Shown piece by piece: positions 25,528 through 33,485 of a DNA stretch of 64,000 nucleotides. The position numbers and the translations under genes are program-made. The DNA comes from Marinilabiliaceae bacterium (GTDB lineage Bacteria; Bacteroidota; Bacteroidia; Bacteroidales; Marinilabiliaceae): assembly GCA_021443545.1 (NCBI GenBank), contig JABUTU010000037.1, forward strand, positions 24,207 to 88,206, written 5' to 3'. The first letter of the stretch is position 1; the number at the start of each line of letters is the position of its first letter. The notes under the pieces are model-generated. The model was not told where the DNA came from. It saw nothing but the letters and a program-made list of their open reading frames with translations, and did no database searches.

Positions 25528-26781
25528 TTATTTCTCTTCTTTAACTGACAGAAACGGAATAACCGCCATTCCAGGTATAGTACATATCAGAATGTAGACG
25601 AAGAATCCCTGATAGCCGAGTGTGTCAGCGACAAAGCCAGAAATCATTCCAGGGAGCATCATACCCAACGCCATGATTCCAGTAGCAAGCGCATATTCTG
25701 CAGTCTTATACTGACTGTTTCTGACGTAGTGAATTAGGAAAAGCATATACGAGGTGAAGCCAAAGCCATATCCAAATTGCTCAATAATGATGGCGCTCCA
25801 TACAGATAAAGAGCAAGATTCTGGCTGGTGTATCGATAACAAAACATAGGCAATATTGGGGATGTTCATACATAAAGCCATGGGCCAAAGGCTCTTTTCC
25901 AATCCTTTATGTGCAACATATATTCCTCCCAGGATCCCTCCTGTTGTCAGAGCAATTATCCCAGCTGTGCCGTACATTATACCATAAAGATCCATGCTCA
26001 TTTCAAGTCCTCCCTTTTCAGTCTCTGCAAGCAGAAACGAAGGTGCTATCTTGCTGAGCTGTGCCTCGCCAAACCTGTAGAGAAGTATGAAAAGCATTGC
26101 GGGAATAACCCTGTATTTTGAGAAGAAGGATTTTAAGATTGTGGAGTATATGCCAGCTCCTTCTGAACGGCAATCTCTCATGTCGCTCGGAGGATGTGGC
26201 ATTGTTAAAGCATTGGTGATCATCAGAGCGGCAAGTGTTATTGCAAGAATAATGAGAGAGTATAACCATGCTTTCTCTGTTTTGTTTTCTACGAAGCCGG
26301 ATATGTTGTGGACAAGTATCGGAATGGCTCCGACAGCTGCCATTGAGCCTATTCTGTAGAATGTGGAGCGGAATCCTACGAAATAGTTCTGTTGTTTGGT
26401 GTTGAGTGCAAGCATATAGTATCCGTCGCAGGCTATATCGTGAGATGCAGAGGTGAAGGCTATAAGAAGAAAACAAGTAAGACTGAGTGGATAGAATATT
26501 TCGCTCTTCAGTGAGAACGCAAGAGTTATGAAGAGAAGAGCAACTGCAGTCTGAGTCCATATAATCCATTCTCTTTTTGTCCCATATTTTTCAATGATAG
26601 GACTCCACAGGGGTTTTATGGTCCATGGTAGGTATAGCAAGGAGGTCCAGAAGGCATAGGACGAAGCTGAAATGTCCAGTGCTTGATACATGACTACACT
26701 TGTAGTCATCACAATACTATAAGGTATAGCCTGATAAATATATAGCGATGGGAGGAATCTTAGAGGTTTTAGTTTTTCCAT
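25528..26781 (-). CDS. MFS transporter (AmpG-like)
   Basis: The 417-aa protein has about 12 membrane segments and no signal peptide. The N-terminal pattern (SLYIYQAIPYSIVMTTSVVMYQALDIS, then FWTSLLYLPWTIKPLWSPIIEKYGTKREWI) and the HDIACDGYYMLAL segment resemble AmpG-type permeases, which import anhydromuropeptides in Gram-negative bacteria. A muropeptide substrate is plausible but not proven, since AmpG-like branches also include other solutes. It follows the EamA-family gene by 5 nt; the two transporters and radC form one minus-strand run. Confidence 0.8.
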   Translation of the reverse strand: MEKLKPLRFLPSLYIYQAIPYSIVMTTSVVMYQALDISASSYAFWTSLLYLPWTIKPLWSPIIEKYGTKREWIIWTQTAVALLFITLAFSLKSEIFYPLSLTCFLLIAFTSASHDIACDGYYMLALNTKQQNYFVGFRSTFYRIGSMAAVGAIPILVHNISGFVENKTEKAWLYSLIILAITLAALMITNALTMPHPPSDMRDCRSEGAGIYSTILKSFFSKYRVIPAMLFILLYRFGEAQLSKIAPSFLLAETEKGGLEMSMDLYGIMYGTAGIIALTTGGILGGIYVAHKGLEKSLWPMALCMNIPNIAYVLLSIHQPESCSLSVWSAIIIEQFGYGFGFTSYMLFLIHYVRNSQYKTAEYALATGIMALGMMLPGMISGFVADTLGYQGFFVYILICTIPGMAVIPFLSVKEEK

Positions 26782-26786
26782 ATCTT

Positions 26787-27728
26787 TTAAATGAAGAAGA
26801 ATGCAACACCAACAACGCTTAGCAGGGCACCGACAATCTCAATCCATGTCACTCTCTGTCGGCTTATCAGATAGGACGGAAGAAGTATTAACACTGGTGT
26901 CAGAGCCATCAGTGTCTGAGCAATTCCTACCGAAGTATGACGTGTCGACTCTAATGAGAGGGCAACGCCTAAGAAGGGACCCGTTATAGTTGCAATAAGT
27001 AACAAAAGCAACCCCTTCCTGTCGTGAAAAATCCGTGTCATTTTTGAATGCTCACCTCTTATAAAGAGTATAGCGGAGAAACCAATCAGACCAGCTACGC
27101 TTCTCATAAAGGTTGATGCAAAGGGAATTGATATTGATATACTGTTGGCATTTTCAGGAATAAGTGATTCGTAGTTGCTTATTCCCATTTTGCTTATGAC
27201 TAACCCTACACCCTGACCCAAAGCAGCTCCTATCGCCAATAAAATGCCTGAGAATGGCAGTTTAAGATTTGTATGATTGTGTCCTTCGTCGTCTCTTTTT
27301 CTATTTAGGACACTGATGCCTATTCCAGTAGAGGTAAGCGCTATGCCTATTAGACATTTTATGGAGAGGCATTCGTCTAAAAGAAGCCATCCTGCCAAAG
27401 CTGCGGATGGTGCTGCAAGGGTCATGAAGAGCTGAGTGAAACGCGAACCGATGCGTGCATAGGCAGAGAACAGACATGTGTCGCCGAATACGTATCCCAC
27501 TATGCCAGAGAGTGTAAATATAAACCAAGTCTTCAAGTCGGTATATTGTGGTGTCAGGGAGCCTGTCATTACGAACATTGTGGCTGTTAAGAGTAGCATA
27601 GATAAAACCATTCGAATGATGTTTGTCACTAATGGTCCTATTCTTTTAACTGCGAATTCTGCTACAAGAGCAGTAATGGTCCATAAAATGGCGACGGTAA
27701 GCGCCATTATCTCTCCTAAGTGTTGCAT
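26787..27728 (-). CDS. EamA-family DMT transporter
   Basis: The 313-aa protein has about ten membrane segments in two EamA repeats of five (about 8-140 and 160-313), each with the conserved G/P-rich end of a drug/metabolite transporter. Characteristic stretches are WTITALVAEFAVKRIGPL and GIVGYVFGDTCLFSAYARIG at the N-half and LLLIATITGPFLGVALSLES in the C-half. The first ATG (27728) overlaps radC by 13 nt; ATG 27707 is an alternative. Substrate unknown. Confidence 0.83.
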   Translation of the reverse strand: MQHLGEIMALTVAILWTITALVAEFAVKRIGPLVTNIIRMVLSMLLLTATMFVMTGSLTPQYTDLKTWFIFTLSGIVGYVFGDTCLFSAYARIGSRFTQLFMTLAAPSAALAGWLLLDECLSIKCLIGIALTSTGIGISVLNRKRDDEGHNHTNLKLPFSGILLAIGAALGQGVGLVISKMGISNYESLIPENANSISISIPFASTFMRSVAGLIGFSAILFIRGEHSKMTRIFHDRKGLLLLLIATITGPFLGVALSLESTRHTSVGIAQTLMALTPVLILLPSYLISRQRVTWIEIVGALLSVVGVAFFFI

Positions 27729-28441
27729 TCCTGGTATTCTGATTCGTTTGCAAAACTATAAAAGCTTCGCGGACCTACAATAATGTGGTCGTCAAATTTT
27801 AGCGAAACAGTTTGTGCTGCCTCCCTGATTTTCTCTGTTATTTTCTCGTCTTGGATGCTTGGCTTGGTATTGCCAGAGGGATGATTGTGTGATATTATAA
27901 AACGAGTGGCATTGGATAACAGAATCTGTTTGAAGAGCGATCTGATGTCTATCATGATACTGTCGCGACCACCCTTCAAAAGCTCTTCATTGCGTAGTAC
28001 ATTACAATTGTTATCGAGCATCAAGATGCGAAAGTGCTCCTCGGGATAGTTGATCATATATGGTTTCAGCAACTTGTAGGCATCGTGGGGTGAGGTTATT
28101 TTTTTTATTGTGTGTTCTGCGTCGTACTGCGACTTTCTGTTGCCGAATTCCAGGGTGGCAACAATATGAGCGGCCTTAGCTTTGCCAATGCCACCGATTT
28201 GCATTAATTCATGTACATTGATTCTTGCAAGCTGTGTCAGATTATTATCGTATTTGTCAAGGAGCTCCTGCGCCAGATCAGTCGCTGATTTTCCAGGGAT
28301 GCCACTCCCAATCATGATTGCAAGAAGTTCGGCGTTAGTAAGCGACTCAGCTCCGTGGTTGATAAGTTTCTCTCGTGGTCGGTCGTCTTCAGGGAGGTCA
28401 AGAATCTTTCTGGATTGTTTTCTTTCGGTATTGTTGTTCAT
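27716..28441 (-). CDS. radC: RadC/JAMM-family protein
   Basis: The 241-aa protein is the RadC (MPN+/JAMM) family. It has an N-terminal helix-hairpin-helix region (LTNAELLAIMIGSGIPGKSA, then IGGIGKAKAAHIVATLEFG) and the C-terminal JAMM metal motif with HNHPSG, D and E residues around position 190 (ISHNHPSGNTKPSIQDEKIT). The family is linked to DNA processing, but no firm biochemical role exists. First gene of the radC-EamA-AmpG-like run on the minus strand. Confidence 0.93.
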   Translation of the reverse strand: MNNNTERKQSRKILDLPEDDRPREKLINHGAESLTNAELLAIMIGSGIPGKSATDLAQELLDKYDNNLTQLARINVHELMQIGGIGKAKAAHIVATLEFGNRKSQYDAEHTIKKITSPHDAYKLLKPYMINYPEEHFRILMLDNNCNVLRNEELLKGGRDSIMIDIRSLFKQILLSNATRFIISHNHPSGNTKPSIQDEKITEKIREAAQTVSLKFDDHIIVGPRSFYSFANESEYQECNT

Positions 28442-28624
28442 AATTTAAGAGTTATTAATTTAATTCTACGGCTGAGTGCGAAAGTATCAACATTTCTAGT
28501 TATAGCCAAAGGAATTCCTTTTTATTGCCGTCACGACTTTATTTTGTTACATTTACGCGCTATAAGTGTTACATATTCGATAATTTGTGATACTTAAATT
28601 AGATGTATTTTTGTTAATGAAAGG

Positions 28625-28632
28625 TAACTTTG
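28625..28632 (+). promoter_or_regulatory. -7 element upstream of the xylan module
   Basis: TAACTTTG matches TAnnTTTG. The first ATG of the module is at 28721, giving a leader of about 85 nt. No good -33 TTTG is seen, which could mean the promoter depends on an activator. The rest of 28442-28720 is AT-rich and shows no gene. Confidence 0.45.
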
Positions 28633-28720
28633 CTAATTGGGTTAGTATCAATAGAAGAGATTTATAAACTGATATACACCTCTGTCAATACAGTAGAAAA
28701 TTAATTCAAAAAATAATTTT

Positions 28721-30124
28721 ATGAACTCAGAATTAACCGAAAAAGAGAGCGCTGGTTTTTACAAACTTAATTGGTTACAGCGTATTGGTTTTGGTTCAGG
28801 AGACTTGGCTCAGAACCTTATCTATCAGACAATCTGCATGTATCTCCTGTTTTTTTATACCGATGTGTATGGACTTGGAGCGGGAGCTGCAGCTACAATG
28901 TTTCTGATAGTACGTTTTGTAGATGTATTATGGGATCCTTTGGTGGGTGCGTTTGTTGATAAGCACACACCGCGACTTGGAAAGTATCGTTCATATCTTG
29001 TCTTGGGTGGTATTCCATTGACTGGTCTTGCCATATTGTGCTTTTGGAATGGCTTTGCACCATCTCTGATTTATGCCTATGTGACCTATGTGGGTATGTC
29101 GATGCTCTACACATTAATCAATGTTCCTTATGGTGCTTTGAACTCATCTCTGACACGTGACACTAACGAGATTACGATTCTCACATCAGTGCGTATGTTC
29201 ATGGCGAACTGCGGTGGTCTGGCTGTATCAGCAGGCGTTCCTCTCCTTGTAGGTATTCTGGCTAAGGTTGACGAATTGCCATACGAGACGGCACTCTTCA
29301 TGGGTCTTGGCTCCCTTCCAGCATTCATCTTCATGCCATTGGTTCCAGCAATCAAGCGTGCTGTAGGTAAAAAGAATATGTTCTATATCTTCTTGTCGGT
29401 TGCTATCATTGGTATGGCAATGCTCTACGTGATAAGCAAGACTATGAATATGAACGAGAATATGCCTCTTATCTACTTAGCGCAGTTTATTAAATCGACA
29501 GGTGTCATTGTTGCAACTGGCTATATGTGGGCACTTGTTCCAGAGGTCATTTCGTATGGTGAGTGGAAAACAGGTAAGCGTATCTCAGGTATCGTAAATG
29601 CTCTTACTGGAATCTTCTTCAAAGCTGGTATGGCGCTTGGCGGTGCTGTTCCTGGTTTTGTTCTCTGGTTGACAGATTATACACCTGCACAGGATGCTCA
29701 GAGTTTCCCAACCGACTCTAATGCTTGGTTTACAACAATGCTCATATATGCACTGACGGGTTTGGCTCTTTTGATATTCTGCTTCTCTCAATGTAGAGAA
29801 CGTGTTGTTATGGATGAGAAGGAGACGGCTAACGTTAAGGTATCTGACCTCCTGACTGAGTTTTTCCGCAACCGTCCGCTCCGTGTCCTCTCCCTCTTCT
29901 TCATTACAGCTTTCGCAATGATGAGTGTTGGTAATGCTGCGGGTGCCTATTATATGAATAATATGCAGTCGCTCCCTCCCTTCCAGCAAGAGGGAATCCT
30001 TTGGCTCGTATGCGTGATTCCAGCGATTCTGTTGGCACTTGCAATGTGGATTATCAGCAAGTATGAGCTCGATGATGAGACAATCGATAATATCAATAAA
30101 GAGATTGAGTCGCGTAAGAACTAA
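28721..30124 (+). CDS. GPH-family sugar:cation symporter (XynT-like)
   Basis: The 467-aa protein has about 12 membrane segments and the features of the glycoside-pentoside-hexuronide family (TC 2.A.2): GFGSGDLAQNLIYQTICMYLLFFYTDVYG at the N-terminus and FVDVLWDPLVGAFVDKHTPRLGKYR at the loop between helices 2 and 3. First gene of the xylan module, 28 nt before the GH10 gene. Import of xylo-oligosaccharides or xylose is inferred from the neighbours. Confidence 0.88.
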   Translation: MNSELTEKESAGFYKLNWLQRIGFGSGDLAQNLIYQTICMYLLFFYTDVYGLGAGAAATMFLIVRFVDVLWDPLVGAFVDKHTPRLGKYRSYLVLGGIPLTGLAILCFWNGFAPSLIYAYVTYVGMSMLYTLINVPYGALNSSLTRDTNEITILTSVRMFMANCGGLAVSAGVPLLVGILAKVDELPYETALFMGLGSLPAFIFMPLVPAIKRAVGKKNMFYIFLSVAIIGMAMLYVISKTMNMNENMPLIYLAQFIKSTGVIVATGYMWALVPEVISYGEWKTGKRISGIVNALTGIFFKAGMALGGAVPGFVLWLTDYTPAQDAQSFPTDSNAWFTTMLIYALTGLALLIFCFSQCRERVVMDEKETANVKVSDLLTEFFRNRPLRVLSLFFITAFAMMSVGNAAGAYYMNNMQSLPPFQQEGILWLVCVIPAILLALAMWIISKYELDDETIDNINKEIESRKN

Positions 30125-30151
30125 AGTGTCAGGTGTTTAACCGATTTCAAG

Positions 30152-31270
30152 ATGAAAAAGTTTTCTATCCTTGTAGCTCTGTCTGTTCTTTTCGTATCTT
30201 GCGCAAAGAAGGTTGAAGATGCTCCGCGTACATTGAAAAGCCTCTTCCCCGAGAATATTCTTGTGGGGGTTGCAATCAATCAATGGCACGTGCAGAAGGG
30301 TCTTGCTCTTCAGTGCGATAGCGATATAGCGGCACCACAGGTTGAGGTCGATGCTATCCCAGTACACTTCAATGCTGTCACGGCAGAGAACTGTATGAAG
30401 AGCGAAGTGTTGAACCCTGCTAAGGGAGTGTTTGACTTTACTCTTGCCGACCAGTTTGTGGAGTACGCTGCAAAGAATGATATGGCAGTCTTCGGACATT
30501 CTCCGATATGGCATTCGCAGCAGGCTCGCTGGTTCTGTTTTGAAGATGATGGGACGACCCTCGTCTCGGCAGATACTCTAAAACAACGCATACATGACCA
30601 CATCTTTGCTGTTATGACACGTTATAAGGGTAAGATAAAGGGTTATGACGTGGTTAACGAGGCACTTGAGGATGATGGTTCATGGCGTAATAGCCTTATG
30701 AATATGATTATGCCCGATGGCGAATGGGTTGATTGGTCATTCCAGTGTGCTCAAGAGGCAGACCCTGATGCTGAACTCTATTACAACGACTATTCAATGT
30801 TTAAAGAGGGTAAGCGTCAGGCTGTATGTGACCTCGTCCGACGTCTTCAGTCGAAGGGAATCCGAATCGATGCTGTCGGACTACAATGCCATTATGGAAT
30901 GGATTTTCCTGAAGTCGAGGAGTTCACTGCCAGTGTCGACTCCTTCATAAATGTTGGGATGCGCGTTCAGTTTACAGAGTTTGATATGTCCATATTGCCA
31001 AATCCGTATCAGGGTGCAGATGTCGAAACGCGTTTTGAGTATGCTCCTGAGAAAGACCCATTTGTCGATGGTGTGCCAGACGATAAGATGGAGGAGTGGA
31101 AGGCTCGTATGCGTCAGTTCTTGGATGTAATCATAGCGCGTGCTGATAAGACTAACCGCATAACATTCTGGGGTGTATCTGACAGTACTTCGTGGAAAAA
31201 CGATTTTCCTATTCAGGGTCGAAAGGATTATCCGCTGCCTATTGACAGGCAAGGAAACCTGAAATTTTAA
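30152..31270 (+). CDS. GH10 endo-1,4-beta-xylanase, lipoprotein
   Basis: Cleaves internal beta-1,4 bonds of xylan. The 372-aa protein begins with a lipoprotein signal (MKKFSILVALSVLFVSC, lipid cysteine C17). The GH10 barrel shows HSPIWHSQ near 116-123, the acid/base E170 in VVNEAL, the LYYNDY motif near 209-214, HYGM near 247 and the nucleophile E276 in QFTEFDMS. No carbohydrate-binding module is present. Anchoring in the outer or inner membrane is inferred. It sits between the symporter and the GH43 gene. Confidence 0.93.
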   Translation: MKKFSILVALSVLFVSCAKKVEDAPRTLKSLFPENILVGVAINQWHVQKGLALQCDSDIAAPQVEVDAIPVHFNAVTAENCMKSEVLNPAKGVFDFTLADQFVEYAAKNDMAVFGHSPIWHSQQARWFCFEDDGTTLVSADTLKQRIHDHIFAVMTRYKGKIKGYDVVNEALEDDGSWRNSLMNMIMPDGEWVDWSFQCAQEADPDAELYYNDYSMFKEGKRQAVCDLVRRLQSKGIRIDAVGLQCHYGMDFPEVEEFTASVDSFINVGMRVQFTEFDMSILPNPYQGADVETRFEYAPEKDPFVDGVPDDKMEEWKARMRQFLDVIIARADKTNRITFWGVSDSTSWKNDFPIQGRKDYPLPIDRQGNLKF

Positions 31271-31333
31271 TAGATAGTATTAATTTGAGCTGTGAGGGGG
31301 GTATTCTCCCCAACAGTCTATAAAAATATCATT

Positions 31334-32311
31334 ATGACAAAGAAGAGATATCTTATACCTGAGGATTTCCATGCAGATCCTTCGGTTCACATTTTTAACG
31401 GAAAGATTCATATCTATCCATCACACGATTGGGATAATGCCGATTCAGAGAATGATAATGGCGACCAGTACGATATGAAGGATTACCACTGTTTTACAAT
31501 CGATGGAGATCCTATGACGGGTAAGGTGATAGACCATGGTGTTATACTAAGTGTTGAAGATATTCCATGGGCGGGTCGTCAGCTTTGGGATTGCGACATC
31601 CAGGAGCGTGATGGCAAGTATTACCTCTATTTCCCTCTCAAAGACCGCAACGATATATTCCGTATGGGAGTGGCAATAGCCGACAAGCCAACAGGCCCAT
31701 TCAAGTGTATGCCTTATCCTATACATGGCTCGTACTCAATTGACTACGCTTGTCTTAAGGACGATAAAGATGGTGAATACTATATGTATTTCGGAGGCAT
31801 CTGGGGCGGTCAGCTTCAGCGATATGTTGACAACAAGGCAGTGGAAGCTCCTTATCTACCACAAGGCAAGGAGAAGGCTATATCACCTCGTGTTGTCAAG
31901 ATGAACAAGGATATGGTAAGTTTTGCAGAGGAGCCAAAGGCCATTAAGATAGTAGATGAGAAAGGCGAAGAGCTTACGGCCGAGAATCCATATCGCTTCT
32001 TCGAAGCCTCTTGGATGCATAAGTATAAGGGAAAGTATTATTTCTCGTATTCAACAGGTGATACGCACATGATATGTTATGCGGTGGGTGATAATCCTTA
32101 TGGACCATTCACATATCAGGGTGTAGTTCTGACACCAGTGGCTGTCGGTTGGACTACTCACCATTGCATTGTCGAGTGGGAGGGTAAGTGGTATCTCTTC
32201 CATCATGATTCTGTCCCTTCAGGTAAGTCATGGTTACGTTCGCTGAAAGTGTGCGAGCTCGAATATGACGAGAATGGCAAAATCAAGACCATCGAGGGAG
32301 CAGATAAGTGA
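31334..32311 (+). CDS. GH43 glycoside hydrolase (beta-xylosidase/arabinofuranosidase)
   Basis: The start is ATG 31334 (325 aa, MTKKRYLIPED) rather than the in-frame ATG at 31292, because GH43 homology begins right after it. The five-bladed beta-propeller has the general base D15 in HADPSV, the pKa-modulating D138 in SIDYAC and the acid E224 in FFEASWMHK. No signal peptide is present, so it probably acts in the cytoplasm on imported xylo-oligosaccharides. The exact specificity (xylosidase or arabinofuranosidase) cannot be read from the sequence. Confidence 0.88.
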   Translation: MTKKRYLIPEDFHADPSVHIFNGKIHIYPSHDWDNADSENDNGDQYDMKDYHCFTIDGDPMTGKVIDHGVILSVEDIPWAGRQLWDCDIQERDGKYYLYFPLKDRNDIFRMGVAIADKPTGPFKCMPYPIHGSYSIDYACLKDDKDGEYYMYFGGIWGGQLQRYVDNKAVEAPYLPQGKEKAISPRVVKMNKDMVSFAEEPKAIKIVDEKGEELTAENPYRFFEASWMHKYKGKYYFSYSTGDTHMICYAVGDNPYGPFTYQGVVLTPVAVGWTTHHCIVEWEGKWYLFHHDSVPSGKSWLRSLKVCELEYDENGKIKTIEGADK

Positions 32312-32319
32312 AAAATCGC

Positions 32320-32327
32320 TATATTTG
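32320..32327 (+). promoter_or_regulatory. -7 element of ilvE inside the xylan module
   Basis: TATATTTG matches TAnnTTTG and lies 8 nt after the GH43 stop and 29 nt before the ilvE ATG. It suggests that ilvE has its own promoter despite its position among xylan genes. Confidence 0.5.
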
Positions 32328-32355
32328 CGTCTTGAAGATTTAATCGAAAAACCTT

Positions 32356-33378
32356 ATGGATAACGCAATCGATTGGAGTAGCCTTGGTTTTCAATATATG
32401 AAAACTGACTACAATGTACGTTGTTATTATCGCAACGGACAATGGGGCGAAATAGAAGTAAGTTCGTCTGACATTATCAACTTGCACATGGCAGCAACAT
32501 CTCTGCACTACGGACAGGAGGCATTTGAAGGACTCAAAGCCTTTCGTGGTAAGGATGGCAAAATACGAGTCTTCCGTATGGAGGAGAATGCAAAGCGTCT
32601 TCAGAAGACTTCCGATGGTATAATGCTCGCAAAGCTTCCTATTGATAAGTTTTGTGAAGCAGTGAAGAAGGTCGTTAAACTGAACGAGCGTTTTGTGCCA
32701 CCTTACGAGTCGGGATGCTCTTTGTACATACGTCCTCTGCTGATTGGTACAGGTGCAAGAATCGGTGTCGGTCCATCTGACGAATATCTCTTTATGATTT
32801 TCGTTGCCCCAGTAGGACCATATTTCAAGGATGGTTTCAAGGCTACCCCAGTTGTAATTCTCCGTCAGTATGATCGTGCTGCTCCTCTCGGAACAGGAAC
32901 ATTCAAGGTTGGTGGTAACTACGCCGCCAGTCTTGTCCCAGGTGCTAAAGGTCATCAGATGGGCTATTCAGCTGTTCTCTATCTCGACGCAAAGGAGAAG
33001 AAGTATGTCGACGAGTGTGGTCCGGCCAACTTCTTTGGTATCAAGAATAACACGTACGTGACACCAAAGTCGACCTCTATCCTTCCGTCAATTACCAACA
33101 TGAGTCTTCAACAGCTTGCAAAGGATTTCGGTATGACTGTTGAGCAACGTCAGATACCAGAAGAAGAACTTGCAACATTTGAGGAGGCTGGTGAGTGTGG
33201 AACGGCAGCTGTTGTCAGTCCTATCTCTAAGGTTGACGATGCCGATCTCAATAAGACATATGAGTATTCAAAGGACGGTAAGCCTGGACCTATATGTACT
33301 AAGTTCTACAATACACTTCGTGGAATACAGTATGGCGATATAGAGGATACTCATGGCTGGGTAACAATAATTGATTAA
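32356..33378 (+). CDS. ilvE: Branched-chain amino acid aminotransferase
   Basis: A fold-type IV PLP enzyme for the last step of Val, Leu and Ile synthesis. The 340-aa protein has LHYGQEAFEGLKAFRGKDG (about 50-67), SLYIRPLLIGTGARIGVGP, the PLP lysine K184 in GTFKVGGNYA, and the downstream DECGPANFFGIKNN and PSITNMSLQQLAKDFG motifs. It is typical of the bacterial class II branched-chain aminotransferases. It interrupts the xylan genes and has its own promoter box, so its placement seems incidental. Confidence 0.95.
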   Translation: MDNAIDWSSLGFQYMKTDYNVRCYYRNGQWGEIEVSSSDIINLHMAATSLHYGQEAFEGLKAFRGKDGKIRVFRMEENAKRLQKTSDGIMLAKLPIDKFCEAVKKVVKLNERFVPPYESGCSLYIRPLLIGTGARIGVGPSDEYLFMIFVAPVGPYFKDGFKATPVVILRQYDRAAPLGTGTFKVGGNYAASLVPGAKGHQMGYSAVLYLDAKEKKYVDECGPANFFGIKNNTYVTPKSTSILPSITNMSLQQLAKDFGMTVEQRQIPEEELATFEEAGECGTAAVVSPISKVDDADLNKTYEYSKDGKPGPICTKFYNTLRGIQYGDIEDTHGWVTIID

Positions 33379-33485
33379 TAATATCCGCAATTTTTCATAC
33401 GAAAAGAGTCGTACGCCTTGCAGATTGGAATCATATAACTTCACAACTGCATGGCGTTTTTTTTGTTCGAACAATTTTGTACATA

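Noticed and set aside
33462-33479. Possible promoter before the GH67 gene (CAATTTTG at 33472-33479)
   Set aside because: The first base breaks TAnnTTTG and the nearest TTTG is only 6 nt upstream, so the spacing is wrong.
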